A stretch of DNA of 64,000 bases. It comes from Cohnella silvisoli. GTDB taxonomy: Bacteria; Bacillota; Bacilli; Paenibacillales; Paenibacillaceae. The first letter of the stretch is position 1. Each line of letters starts with the position of its first letter. The DNA is taken from the NCBI RefSeq assembly GCF_021190915.1, contig NZ_JAIOAP010000001.1, positions 124,001 to 188,000 on the forward strand, written 5' to 3'. Below are positions 1 to 7,151 of the stretch, one piece after another. Made by a program: the position numbers and the translations under genes. The notes under the pieces are model-generated. The model saw only the letters and a list, made by a program, of their open reading frames with translations, was not told the DNA's origin and searched no databases.

Positions 1-1
1 T

Positions 2-136
2 GCCGCTGCCAAGCAGAACAATGCAGACTATATGTCTTTGTGGGCCGGACAAGGGACAAGGCTGCTGACTTCTGGACAACATGCGGAGGATATCGTTGCC
101 GAGATGGTCCGACAGGCTATTTCCATATTGTCATAA
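2..136 (+). CDS. Nitronate monooxygenase, C-terminal fragment
   Basis: This open frame enters from the left edge and ends in TAA at 134-136, giving the last 44 residues of a protein. The stretch ending YMSLWAGQG followed by a short amphipathic tail (EDIVAEMVRQ) matches the C-terminus of FMN-dependent nitronate monooxygenases (2-nitropropane dioxygenase family), where SLWAGQG lies near the flavin-phosphate site. These cytosolic enzymes oxidise alkyl nitronates. The start and catalytic His lie outside the window. The assignment rests on one motif. Confidence 0.7.
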   Translation, partial: AAAKQNNADYMSLWAGQGTRLLTSGQHAEDIVAEMVRQAISILS

Positions 137-577
137 ACAAAAACACTGCCCTTGTCCGGAAGTTCATCTAGCCTAATTTTCGTGCCATTTTGGAGAAATC
201 GTACCATTATCCCTCTGTCTCAGAAGTGCCATACCGAACGTACGTTTTATTTTCAAGAGGTATCGGGTAAAATTTCAACATTCTGGGTTTGTTTTCAAAA
301 GCATGAACAAGGGTTTTCCCCCTGCTCGGAAGGGATAATGGTACGTTTTCGCGGAAAGGAGGTAGGGGAGCTGCGGTGGTCCTATTCTGCTTCTAATGCG
401 AAGGGATAAAAGTACGTTTTCGCGAACAACCGCAGGCAGGAACAGGGATATCGGACCGGTCGACCCCGAGAGTTACAAGGGGTTCAGGGGTATGATTGCT
501 TCATTATGGATATCCGCCAAAAGTAAAAGGACCGGAGGCAAAGCCTGGCAAAGCCCCCGGTTTTTCGTGGATTACGC
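137..577. repeat. Non-coding stretch with repeated GGGATAA-GTACGTTTTCGCG motif
   Basis: This 440-base gap contains no convincing gene. A 25-base motif (GAAGGGATAA, two variable bases, GTACGTTTTCGCG) occurs at 329-353 and again at 400-424 in the same orientation. The 13-base core GGGATAATGGTAC (332-344) has a perfect inverted copy at 201-213, and a further GTACGTTTT lies at 240-248. The short frames that cross this area follow the repeats rather than any protein family. It may be a degenerate dispersed intergenic repeat; its role is unknown. Confidence 0.6.
520..565 (-). terminator. Terminator after the TfoX-like gene
   Basis: Read on the minus strand just downstream of the stop at 578, an ACCGG-GGC arm pairs with GCC-CCGGT across a short loop and is followed by CCTTTTACTTTT. 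The plus-strand side also ends in TTTTT, so it could work in both directions. Confidence 0.45.
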
Positions 578-892
578 TTACTCGCTAAGCTGACGCAAAT
601 GGTTCAAGGCTTTGACGGAAAGGTCTTCCCATTGCTCGGAATAACGATAAGGTACTTGTATCCATCCATTCATGGGACGGCCGGGCATTGGTTCAAAAGG
701 GCGAACGCCCTCCAAGCCCATTAAGCTTGCATCCGCGGGCAGTTTGAATATCATTTCGTCCTGATGGAACATCGCGAATGCTTTCTTGTTCAATTTCAGG
801 CACTTTGCGCCGAACATGTTGCCCTTATCGACGTTATCCGTTAGGTTTAAGTGTTCCGCGATTTCGTTGAATTTCTGCTCATTCTGCGACAT
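578..892 (-). CDS. TfoX/Sxy N-terminal-domain protein
   Basis: A 104-residue cytosolic protein that fits the TfoX N-terminal domain along its whole length. The family's MFGAKCLKLNKKAFAMF-like segment is at about 26-42, followed by a region resembling KLP...LMGLEGVRPFEPMPGRPMNGWIQVP. In gamma-proteobacteria TfoX regulates competence, but stand-alone N-terminal domains in Firmicutes are uncharacterised, so no competence role is claimed. The ATG is preceded by AGGAGG at good spacing. It lies downstream of, and on the same strand as, the ArsR/SRPBCC group but 35 bases from it, so it may be co-transcribed. Confidence 0.75.
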   Translation of the reverse strand: MSQNEQKFNEIAEHLNLTDNVDKGNMFGAKCLKLNKKAFAMFHQDEMIFKLPADASLMGLEGVRPFEPMPGRPMNGWIQVPYRYSEQWEDLSVKALNHLRQLSE

Positions 893-927
893 GGAATTTC
901 CTCCTGTATACGAGAGCGGTCTTCCGC

Positions 928-1317
928 TTAGGCCAAGTATTTCTCCAGCGGCGTCCAGTAGTTATCTTTCCAACCCGGCGCCAGATGCTCGCTCTGACCT
1001 TCGGGGATGCCCGTGTGATCAAATATCAATAGGGTTTCCGAGCCCTGTTCCTTGAGTTCGAACTTGACGATGGAATAGACGCCTTCTTCCCATCTGGCCG
1101 GGCGCCAGGCTTGTACGATTCGTTGGTTTGGCACCAGTTCTATGTTGCGACCGACGATATGTCCACCGAAACAGGAGAAGGATCCGCCCGCCTCCGGGCT
1201 GATTTCAGTAGGTGCGCCTCCGGTGGCTGCGCTGAATGGGTCTGCATTGGTAAGAACCTCGTAAATGCGGCTGGGGCTCGCTTTGAAAGTAACTTCTTGA
1301 TGAATAGAGGCAGACAT
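928..1317 (-). CDS. SRPBCC (AHSA1-like) domain protein
   Basis: A 129-residue single-domain protein of the START/Bet v1 (SRPBCC) superfamily, AHSA1-like branch. The N-terminal strand IHQEVTFKASPSRIYEVLTNADPFSAATG, the GGSFSCFGGHIVGRNIELVPNQRIVQAWR core and the C-terminal helix (GWKDNYWTPLEKYL) follow the usual order. Such proteins bind hydrophobic ligands in a deep cavity; the ligand cannot be told from sequence. GGGAGG precedes the ATG at a somewhat long spacing. It is the third gene of an ArsR-SRPBCC-SRPBCC set, a common arrangement in Firmicutes. Confidence 0.8.
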   Translation of the reverse strand: MSASIHQEVTFKASPSRIYEVLTNADPFSAATGGAPTEISPEAGGSFSCFGGHIVGRNIELVPNQRIVQAWRPARWEEGVYSIVKFELKEQGSETLLIFDHTGIPEGQSEHLAPGWKDNYWTPLEKYLA

Positions 1318-1350
1318 TGTATTCGTATTCCTCCCAATGGATATTATTAT

Positions 1351-1809
1351 TTAATGCATAGCCTTTACGGACCAAGGGTCTACGCCGGGATCTTGTCCTT
1401 CGGCCAATGTTTGAAGTCGGACCATATAATGATTCCAACCCTGTTGATGCGACTGAATTTCTTGAACCGGCAAGTCGGAATGCGTCAATACCAAGACGGT
1501 GCCGTTATCCTTCGGAGTCAAACGGAACTCGAGCGTGCTAGCACCCGGGGGGACGATCTTCGATTTTTCCCAACCCCACGTCATGACGATCTTCTCGTAA
1601 GGTACGATCTCTACGTATTCGCCCATGGCGATGTCGCTTCCGTTGACGTCAATGCGAAATTTGCCGCCGATTCTCGGTTCCAGAAGGACATGGCTGCCCA
1701 TCCAACGGACCAGCTTGTCCGGGTCGGTAAAGAACGAGAACAACGACTCCGGCCGACATTCGATAAACAATTCTTTCGTAATTCGTTCGCTGCTATGAAT
1801 GGTATTCAT
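1351..1809 (-). CDS. SRPBCC (AHSA1-like) domain protein
   Basis: A 152-residue SRPBCC protein with the family's opening ITKELFIECRPESLFSFFTDPDKLVRWMG, a GGKFRIDVNG turn, EIVPYEKIVMTWGWE, and a terminal helix ending HYMVRLQTLAEG. Its start overlaps the stop of the ArsR gene in an ATGA, and AAAGGAGA precedes the ATG, so the two are translationally coupled. The pairing suggests the ArsR protein controls this ligand-binding protein. The ligand is unknown. Confidence 0.82.
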   Translation of the reverse strand: MNTIHSSERITKELFIECRPESLFSFFTDPDKLVRWMGSHVLLEPRIGGKFRIDVNGSDIAMGEYVEIVPYEKIVMTWGWEKSKIVPPGASTLEFRLTPKDNGTVLVLTHSDLPVQEIQSHQQGWNHYMVRLQTLAEGQDPGVDPWSVKAMH

Positions 1810-2117
1810 TTTTTTCTCCTTTCCTCGGCTTCGGCCGCTTCTTTCAAACGTAGTAAGCTATCGTCCCAGAAACGGTCGATATAAGCTCTCAAATCGGCAA
1901 AACCTTCCTTCCTCATTCGATAATACCGCTTGGTTCCGTCCCTTCGGACAACGACTAGCCCCGATTCCTCGAGAACCTTGAGATGCTGGGAAATGGCAGG
2001 CGCTGTAATCTCAAAATGCGAGGCAATGGCGCTGGAAGTTAGCTCGCCATCGTGAACGAGAGATAAAATATCTCTGCGTCTTGGCTCAGTTAGAGCGTGA
2101 AGTGTTTTTTCGATCAT
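1806..2117 (-). CDS. ArsR-family transcriptional regulator
   Basis: A 103-residue winged-helix repressor-type regulator. The HTH is clear at about 28-50 (SSAIASHFEITAPAISQHLKVLEESGLV), followed by the wing VVRRDGTKRYYRM. It lacks the ELCVCD metal site of ArsR/SmtB sensors, as is usual for members paired with SRPBCC proteins. I see no ribosome binding site before the ATG: a TTGACA/TAAATT promoter ends six bases upstream, so the message may be leaderless. A near-palindrome overlapping that promoter suggests autoregulation. Confidence 0.88.
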   Translation of the reverse strand: MIEKTLHALTEPRRRDILSLVHDGELTSSAIASHFEITAPAISQHLKVLEESGLVVVRRDGTKRYYRMRKEGFADLRAYIDRFWDDSLLRLKEAAEAEERRKK

Positions 2118-2123
2118 GACGTT

Positions 2124-2152
2124 AATTTAGCATACACTTAATTTAGTGTCAA
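2124..2152 (-). promoter_or_regulatory. Promoter and operator of the ArsR operon
   Basis: On the minus strand TTGACA (2152-2147) is separated by 17 bases from TAAATT (2129-2124), and the ATG follows six bases later. The spacer holds the near-palindrome ACACTTAATTTAGTGT (plus-strand 2134-2149), well placed for the ArsR dimer to block polymerase. Confidence 0.6.
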
Positions 2153-2222
2153 CTTAATTAATGATTAGGATTCATCGTACAAGTTACGCACTAGTACTAC
2201 TCTTGCATACCGCCTCGATTGG

Positions 2223-2412
2223 AAATAACGGGTATTTTACAGTTAAAGTTATGGTTTCACGCCATAAATGGGAAATTAACAACAATTGTCCAGTTATTTC
2301 TAAAAGTTACGAGGTGAAAGAAGAGGAAGTGGGGAAAATAACAGGAGTTATACAGTAAAATCAATGAGTCCACTCCAAACTTAATGTAATTACAGGAGTT
2401 TTACAGTTATTT
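2223..2412. repeat. Three imperfect copies of AATAACAGGAGTTWTACAGTTA-type repeat
   Basis: Within the 400-base gap between the ArsR operon and 2518, related segments occur at 2223-2247, 2335-2360 and 2386-2412. All share a core close to AACAGGAGTTTTACAGT in the same orientation. A 65-residue frame crosses the first two copies but has no ribosome binding site or family resemblance, so I treat the gap as non-coding. Confidence 0.5.
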
Positions 2413-2451
2413 ATTCTTTCAAATGCCGTATCGTGCGGTCGAAATTCGAAA

Positions 2452-2500
2452 GATTAGGGGCTGTCCCTCGGGCCATTATCGACCTAAAGAGACAGCCTCA
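2452..2500 (-). terminator. Hairpin terminator after the small coiled-coil gene
   Basis: On the minus strand GGCTGTC (2497-2491) pairs with GACAGCC (2465-2459) around a 25-base loop and is followed by CCTAATCTTT. It lies just after the stop at 2518. Confidence 0.5.
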
Positions 2501-2517
2501 TTAATCCTTAGCGAAAT

Positions 2518-2709
2518 TCATGCTTCAACAATATCGCACTTATTTTGAATAAAATGGATTTGATTCTCTAACCGATTTCGGGTCTCTTGCACCTCGGCTG
2601 AATGATCGTTGTCGCTTGACGCGATGAGTTTTTCCAATTCCTGCTTTAATTGATGAAGATCGTCGCCCGCGTTCGAGCAGTCGTAGTCGCTTTCCAACTG
2701 GTTAAGCAA
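2518..2709 (-). CDS. Small charged coiled-coil protein, unknown
   Basis: I do not recognise this 63-residue protein. It is acidic and heptad-rich (LHQLKQELEKLI, then ETRNRLENQIHFIQNKCDIV), suggesting a short helical hairpin or coiled coil. The start is TTG at 2707-2709 with AGAGG eleven bases upstream. The frame stays open further upstream (RKQILIREDGASL) with no standard start codon until a stop, so the true N-terminus is uncertain. It follows a 28-residue ORF with an excellent ribosome binding site and is probably co-transcribed with it. Confidence 0.5.
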   Translation of the reverse strand: MLNQLESDYDCSNAGDDLHQLKQELEKLIASSDNDHSAEVQETRNRLENQIHFIQNKCDIVEA

Positions 2710-2729
2710 GCTGGCGCCATCCTCTCGGA

Positions 2730-2816
2730 TTAAGATTTGTTTCCGGATTTGTTGCCTTTCTTGTCAGAGGTGCGGGTAGTCGTGTTCTTGACCGCGTGCC
2801 CTTGCTGTTTCGACAA
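2730..2816 (-). CDS. 28-residue basic peptide, unknown
   Basis: A very short frame read from TTG (2816-2814) to TAA (2732-2730). It begins SKQQGHAVKNTTTRTSDKKG and ends in a Gly/Asn/Lys/Ser tail. The reason to believe it is the strong AAGGAGG five to ten bases upstream (plus-strand 2821-2831) and its place ahead of the coiled-coil gene. Composition is like small basic disordered proteins common in sporulating bacilli, but no family is claimed. Confidence 0.45.
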   Translation of the reverse strand: MSKQQGHAVKNTTTRTSDKKGNKSGNKS

Positions 2817-2878
2817 TTTTGGTTCCTCCTTCGGATAAGCGATACGTTATTGTTCGTGGAAAAAGTTCCGGTTATTCG

Positions 2879-3760
2879 TCAAAAATCAGGGCTGCCCATC
2901 GCTCCCGACTGGAAATCCTTAAAAGCCTCCATGATTTCCTCTTTGCTGTTCATGACAAACGGGCCGTGTTGATAGACAAGCTCGTCGATCGGTTGTCCGC
3001 TTAAAACGATAACAAGCGTCTCGTCGGTCTGTCCTTCGATAAAAATGTCTCCGGGTGTATTTTCGAACAGGACGAATTGTCCCTCATCCGCAGTTTGTGT
3101 TTCGTTGATCCTGACTGAGCCCTTGAGCACCAAAGCCGCGGTATTGAAGGAGGCGGGGAGCTCGAACTGGGCTTTCCCTTTCTCCTTGAACGCGATATCG
3201 AACAAATGGATGGGCGTGAAGGTTTGCGCGGGTCCCTTAACCCCTTCATACTCTCCGGCAATCACGCGAACCTTGCCGCCGCCTTCCGGCAACTCGGCGA
3301 TTCCCATTTGACTGTTCAATAGTTCCTGGTACTTTGGAGTATTCATTTTATTGGCGCGGGGCAGGTTAACCCATAGTTGAATCATTTGAAATAGCCCGCC
3401 GCGTTTGGAAAATTCCCGTTCGTGATACTCCTTGTGCAATAATCCGGATCCCGCCGTCATCCACTGAACATCGCCCGGGCCGATTACCCCGTGGTTGCCT
3501 TGGTTGTCATGATGTTCGATATGGCCCTCATAAGCAATCGTTACAGTCTCGAAACCCCGGTGCGGGTGGGCTCCGACGCCCTTAAGCGTGTTGCTGGGCG
3601 GGAATACGAAAGGGGCATTATAGTCCATTAACAAGAACGGGCTAAAACGCTGTTGAAAATTATTGCCTGACGGAAAATAATTCGATACCCTGAAACCGTC
3701 GCCTACCATGTGGAACGGTGCGCCTGTGTAAATACCTTCGATTTTACGTTTCGTTGTCAT
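2879..3760 (-). CDS. Pirin family protein
   Basis: A 293-residue bicupin. The pirin signature is present: FSPFLLMDYN near residue 40, then HPHRGFETVTIAYEGHIEHHDNQGN (about 62-86) with the metal-binding His pair and further His, and VQWMTAGSGLLHKEYH near 100-113. The C-terminal pirin domain follows. Bacterial pirins bind a divalent metal; some are quercetin dioxygenases. The start overlaps the end of the upstream MarR gene by 17 bases, so both are in one operon and the MarR protein probably regulates it in response to an aromatic or oxidant signal (inference). Confidence 0.9.
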   Translation of the reverse strand: MTTKRKIEGIYTGAPFHMVGDGFRVSNYFPSGNNFQQRFSPFLLMDYNAPFVFPPSNTLKGVGAHPHRGFETVTIAYEGHIEHHDNQGNHGVIGPGDVQWMTAGSGLLHKEYHEREFSKRGGLFQMIQLWVNLPRANKMNTPKYQELLNSQMGIAELPEGGGKVRVIAGEYEGVKGPAQTFTPIHLFDIAFKEKGKAQFELPASFNTAALVLKGSVRINETQTADEGQFVLFENTPGDIFIEGQTDETLVIVLSGQPIDELVYQHGPFVMNSKEEIMEAFKDFQSGAMGSPDF

Positions 3761-4205
3761 AAGAATGAGCTCCTTTGCCCAATAATTTTAGTAAAGCAAT
3801 GGCTTCTAATTTCTGGTCCGTCGTAAGAACGTTCATCATGCCATGAATGCTCGACGCATGCTGAGGGAAGATCCGAGTGAACAGCTCCTCCCCGGCTTCG
3901 GTGATCTCGGCATGAATGACTCTGCGGTCTTCCGTGCTAGGGATTCTTCGTATTAGCCCTTTATTCTCAAGCTTGTCGATATTAAAGGTCATCGTACCGC
4001 TGGTGATAAGGATTTTTCCTCCGATTTGCTGGATCGGAATTTTCCCTTTCTTATGCAAAACATCCATAATTCCGAACTCGGAAGCGGATAACCCATAGTT
4101 CTTAATATCCTTCACCGCTTTGTCCATAATACTTTTGTAAGCTTTGGATAGGACGATTAGCAGCTTAAGGGACGTTTGTACATCGACATCTTCTTGAAGC
4201 GGCAT
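3744..4205 (-). CDS. MarR-family transcriptional regulator
   Basis: A 153-residue MarR-type winged helix protein. Helix-turn-helix and wing lie at about 58-105 (KIPIQQIGGKILITSGTMTFNIDKLENKGLIRRIPSTEDRRV), framed by the N- and C-terminal dimerisation helices. The layout resembles MhqR/YkvE-like regulators of quinone and catechol stress, which often control cupin genes; that link is inference. AAGGAGG lies about 13 bases before the ATG, slightly long. A near-palindrome sits upstream at 4244-4259. Confidence 0.87.
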   Translation of the reverse strand: MPLQEDVDVQTSLKLLIVLSKAYKSIMDKAVKDIKNYGLSASEFGIMDVLHKKGKIPIQQIGGKILITSGTMTFNIDKLENKGLIRRIPSTEDRRVIHAEITEAGEELFTRIFPQHASSIHGMMNVLTTDQKLEAIALLKLLGKGAHSYDNET

Positions 4206-4243
4206 GTTTTTTCCGAAGCCTCCTTTTTATCTTCAACTAAATA

Positions 4244-4259
4244 ATCTTAATTTAAAGAT
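4244..4259. promoter_or_regulatory. Putative MarR operator
   Basis: ATCTTAATTTAAAGAT is close to perfect dyad symmetry and lies about 40 bases upstream of the MarR-pirin operon, in the only AT-rich gap between that operon and the P450 gene. It is a candidate site for autoregulation. Confidence 0.4.
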
Positions 4260-4359
4260 ATAGGATAAATCGAATCTTGTCAACTAACAGTCAGGGCACG
4301 AATTCGCATTGACCCGAACATAAATGATAAAATCTCCCTAGAAGGAAGGGGAGTATGTT

Positions 4360-5751
4360 ATGACGCGAGTGTCCGGGATTCCAACCTCAAGAGCAGCCAA
4401 TTTCATTAAATTTCAACGAGATCCCCTGGGGTTCCTGGTAGACGCATTGCCGATGGGGGATGTCGTGTCCCTGAGAACAAGCTCGTTCCGTCCTACGTTT
4501 GTCGTGAACTCGCCTGACTTCATTCAGGAAATTCTGGTTCATCAAGAGCAGCATTTCCGCAAGGGAAGAAGCTCCGGGGTTCTGCGCAGGACGATCGGGG
4601 ACGGGCTTCTGACATCCGAGCATTCGGTTCACCGGCAACAGAAAAAATACTTAACGCCGGTTTTTTATAAAGAACGCATTCAAACCTATGCCCAGATCGT
4701 GCAGGAGGAGACGGAACGGCTTGCGGATTCCCTGGAAGATGGGGTGCCCGTTCCCATGCATGAGGTAATGATGCAGTTGACGCTTGGCATTATTGCGCGC
4801 AGCTTATTCAAAACCGAGCTTGATGCGGACAAAGCGGAGCTGGCAGCCGCGGTAGACGTCACGATCCGCCAAACGGCCGGTACGATATTCTCGCCAATCA
4901 TCATCCCATTTGCTATTCCGACACCGGGTAATGTGAAGCATAAGCGTGCGATTCGGACGTTGGAAGCCATGATATACGAGGCAATCTCGAAGGGGAAAAG
5001 AGATCCGGATGCCTACGCTGACAGTATGCTGGGGCTACTGTTGGATACGAAGGACGAGTCGGGGAACGCACTGTCCGATCAAGAAATTCGCGACCAGATG
5101 ATGACGATGCTGCTAGCTGGACATGAGACGACGGCCAACGCATTAGTATGGGCGTGGTATTGTTTAGAGCGGGCTCCTGGAGCTAGGCAACGGCTGCATG
5201 AAGAGCTGGATGTTATCCGGCTCAACGAAGAGAGTTCCGGCGGTGAACGATTATCGGCCTATGACCGATACCGGGAGATGTCCTTCACGAAGCAGATCGT
5301 GCAGGAGACATTGCGGCTCTATCCCCCGGCATGGGCGATTCTTCGTGAATCCGAGCAGGAACTTGTTATGCTGGGTGATCATTTCCCCAAGAACAGCAGC
5401 TTTCTGATCAGTCCTTACGCGATTCATCGCAATGACAGCGTGTTCGGCGATGCTGGCGTGTTTCGTCCGGAGAGGTTCGATGGCGGAGTTTCCCAATGGG
5501 CGAGATTCGCTTATTTTCCGTTCGGGGGAGGCTCTAGAGGCTGCATTGGCTCGCAGTTCGCGTTATTGGAGGCGGGGATCATAATGGGATCGCTTGCGGA
5601 AAAATTTCATTTTACGTCCACATCGGGACAAGGCGAGGCGGAACCTGAGCCGCTCGTATCCCTGCGGGTGAAGAACGGTCGGTGGATGGTTCCCGAACGT
5701 CGGCAAAACCAGAAAAGTTCGGAGAAAATGAAAAGCCAAAGTTTAGAGTAA
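4360..5751 (+). CDS. Cytochrome P450
   Basis: A 463-residue soluble P450 of normal length. The I-helix oxygen-activation motif AGHETTANAL lies near 249-258, the K-helix ExxR is ETLR in KQIVQETLRLYPPAW, and the heme loop is PFGGGSRGCIG with the proximal ligand Cys395. There is no N-terminal membrane anchor, so it is cytosolic. It will need electrons from a ferredoxin or flavodoxin system; no such partner is adjacent. The hydrophobic substrate is unknown. The start ATG follows GGAAGGGGAG at good spacing. Confidence 0.95.
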   Translation: MTRVSGIPTSRAANFIKFQRDPLGFLVDALPMGDVVSLRTSSFRPTFVVNSPDFIQEILVHQEQHFRKGRSSGVLRRTIGDGLLTSEHSVHRQQKKYLTPVFYKERIQTYAQIVQEETERLADSLEDGVPVPMHEVMMQLTLGIIARSLFKTELDADKAELAAAVDVTIRQTAGTIFSPIIIPFAIPTPGNVKHKRAIRTLEAMIYEAISKGKRDPDAYADSMLGLLLDTKDESGNALSDQEIRDQMMTMLLAGHETTANALVWAWYCLERAPGARQRLHEELDVIRLNEESSGGERLSAYDRYREMSFTKQIVQETLRLYPPAWAILRESEQELVMLGDHFPKNSSFLISPYAIHRNDSVFGDAGVFRPERFDGGVSQWARFAYFPFGGGSRGCIGSQFALLEAGIIMGSLAEKFHFTSTSGQGEAEPEPLVSLRVKNGRWMVPERRQNQKSSEKMKSQSLE

Positions 5752-5767
5752 GCAACAACTGTCAATT

Positions 5768-5793
5768 CTAGTAGAGTAATTAAAATCTACTAG
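5768..5793. promoter_or_regulatory. Perfect 8-bp inverted repeat, possible operator
   Basis: CTAGTAGA (5768-5775) and TCTACTAG (5786-5793) form perfect arms around a 10-base AT-rich spacer, 13 bases before the ATG of the small hydrophobic protein. The length fits a dimeric-regulator site better than a terminator, since no T run follows. Confidence 0.45.
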
Positions 5794-5806
5794 AGTAGGC
5801 GATAAA

Positions 5807-6085
5807 ATGTTTATAATAGGATTAGCCGGAGTGCTTGCTGTCATAGCTTTCGGAACAACAATCGGAACTGTTATCATCTCCCCAGTGGGCAAGGTATTAG
5901 CTACGGTCATTATGGCTATAGGAGCTACACTAGGCGTAACTGTCAACACAGTCGCCTATAGTACGGGCATAACGGCACTAACAGCAGCTTCCTTTGGAAT
6001 AATCATCGGAGCGTCGGCTGTAATCGCGGGTAATGCCGCGGTCCGCAATTGGCTAAAGAAAGCCAAGTTCGAAGGAAATTTCTAA
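5807..6085 (+). CDS. Small hydrophobic Gly/Ala-rich protein
   Basis: A 92-residue protein made almost wholly of hydrophobic helices: about 2-24, 28-48 and 54-78. It ends in a basic segment (AAVRNWLKKAKFEGNF). I do not recognise a named family. The last 45-50 residues have a spacing of helices and a final LKK run reminiscent of saposin-fold circular bacteriocins such as enterocin AS-48, but none of the usual maturation, SpoIIM-like or ABC genes lies nearby. It may equally be an ordinary small membrane protein. No clear ribosome binding site precedes the ATG. Confidence 0.55.
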   Translation: MFIIGLAGVLAVIAFGTTIGTVIISPVGKVLATVIMAIGATLGVTVNTVAYSTGITALTAASFGIIIGASAVIAGNAAVRNWLKKAKFEGNF

Positions 6086-6120
6086 AACGTACATGATGCG
6101 AGAGACACTTGGAGGGTACC

Positions 6121-6594
6121 ATGATCAATCCAATTACAGTACCTGATATTTCGACAAGACCGTTTAATCTGACTGTGGTTCGTGAGATGGAGACAACGCC
6201 GGACGTGCTTTACCGGGCGTGGACGGAACAGCTCGATCAATGGTTCGCGGCACCGGGTTCGGTGTTGATGAAAGGGGAGGTCAACGCCGTATTCTTCTTC
6301 GAGACGGTTCACCGGTTCGAGGAGCATGGCAAGGCGGAACGCCATCCTCATTATGGTCGATTCCTTAGACTTGAGCGCGATCATCTCATCGAGTTGACGT
6401 GGGTTACCGGGGCGAAAGGCACTTGGGGAGCCGAGACGATCGTCACGGTTGAAATGGCTCCTAACGGCAAAGGCACGCAATTGCGGCTTGCGCACGCAGG
6501 GTTTCCGGACAAGGAATCAAGGGATCAGCACGAGCATGCCTGGCCGTTCGTACTCGAGCAATTAGACCAACGAATGAAGGAACTTGAAAAATAA
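6121..6594 (+). CDS. SRPBCC (AHSA1-like) domain protein
   Basis: A 157-residue SRPBCC protein. [35 protein letters not shown] opens the fold, [18 protein letters not shown] forms the central strands, and [35 protein letters not shown] closes it. A TTG twelve bases earlier is in frame, but GGAGGG at 6111-6116 places the start at ATG 6121. It is the third member of this family in the window and stands alone between a small membrane protein and a MarR gene. Ligand unknown. Confidence 0.8.
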   Translation: MINPITVPDISTRPFNLTVVREMETTPDVLYRAWTEQLDQWFAAPGSVLMKGEVNAVFFFETVHRFEEHGKAERHPHYGRFLRLERDHLIELTWVTGAKGTWGAETIVTVEMAPNGKGTQLRLAHAGFPDKESRDQHEHAWPFVLEQLDQRMKELEK

Positions 6595-6627
6595 GATTGA
6601 CAGGGATTGTTGCGGAATTTATATTAG

Positions 6628-6640
6628 TTGTACATACAAA
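6628..6640. promoter_or_regulatory. MarR operator, copy 1
   Basis: TTGTACATACAAA is a near-palindrome directly upstream of the MarR gene. Its exact reverse complement recurs at 7108-7120, before the MFS gene. Two copies of one sequence in the two promoter positions mark the likely binding site of this MarR protein. Confidence 0.65.
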
Positions 6641-6663
6641 ATAGAGCAAGAGGTGAAGCCGCC

Positions 6664-7089
6664 ATGAACGATAGTTTTTTGCATAATTGTTTGTTCTTCA
6701 CCGCTAATCGCTTAAGTCGTTCCATAACGAGAATTGCCGAAGAACAATTTGCGTCGACGGGACTTAGTCCTATGTATGGATATCTTATTCTGCTCGTTAA
6801 CGGAATCCCGGGAATCACGCAGAAGGAGTTAGCCGAGAAGCTGTACGTAACCCCGTCTACCCTAACTCGTTTCATCGACAAGTTGGAAGCCAAGCAATTG
6901 GTAGAACGGAAGGTACAGGGGAAAACGGTGCTCGTTTATCCCACTGTTAAGGGGCAGGGTTTGGAAGATACGATTCGTCAGGCTTCGAGAAATCTGCACG
7001 ACAGCTATGCGGCCCTTCTTGGGGAAGAGGAATCAGATCAATTGTCCCAAGATATTAAAAAAACAAGCGAGAGGCTTGAGAAAAAATGA
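6664..7089 (+). CDS. MarR-family transcriptional regulator
   Basis: A 141-residue MarR protein. The winged helix spans roughly 48-95 (GITQKELAEKLYVTPSTLTRFIDKLEAKQLVERKVQGKTVLVYPT). AGAGGTGAAG precedes ATG 6664; a longer in-frame TTG start at 6628 would begin inside the operator and is rejected. It is followed after about 60 bases by an MFS transporter whose upstream region holds the same operator, so it probably represses both itself and the transporter, as in many drug- or acid-export units. Confidence 0.88.
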   Translation: MNDSFLHNCLFFTANRLSRSITRIAEEQFASTGLSPMYGYLILLVNGIPGITQKELAEKLYVTPSTLTRFIDKLEAKQLVERKVQGKTVLVYPTVKGQGLEDTIRQASRNLHDSYAALLGEEESDQLSQDIKKTSERLEKK

Positions 7090-7107
7090 TTATTTGTTTG
7101 AATTAAT

Positions 7108-7120
7108 TTTGTATGTACAA
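7108..7120. promoter_or_regulatory. MarR operator, copy 2
   Basis: TTTGTATGTACAA is the exact reverse complement of the site at 6628-6640 and lies between the MarR gene and the transporter. Its position suggests a second, separately controlled promoter for the transporter. Confidence 0.65.
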
Positions 7121-7151
7121 ACAAAATAGGTTGAAAAGATGTTCCAAACAG

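Noticed and set aside
152..593. Two short plus-strand frames in the first intergenic region
   Set aside because: They cover the repeat motifs, have no ribosome binding sites and resemble no family.
1111..1884. 257-residue plus-strand frame
   Set aside because: It is antisense to two clear SRPBCC genes and the end of the ArsR gene, which have proper starts and family motifs.
2161..2358. 65-residue frame in the repeat-bearing gap
   Set aside because: No ribosome binding site and it runs through the short repeats.
6628..6663. N-terminal extension of the MarR gene
   Set aside because: It begins within the operator and upstream of a good ribosome binding site for ATG 6664.
7113..7151. N-terminal extension of the MFS gene
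   Set aside because: The ATG lies inside the second operator copy and the added residues are not typical of the family.
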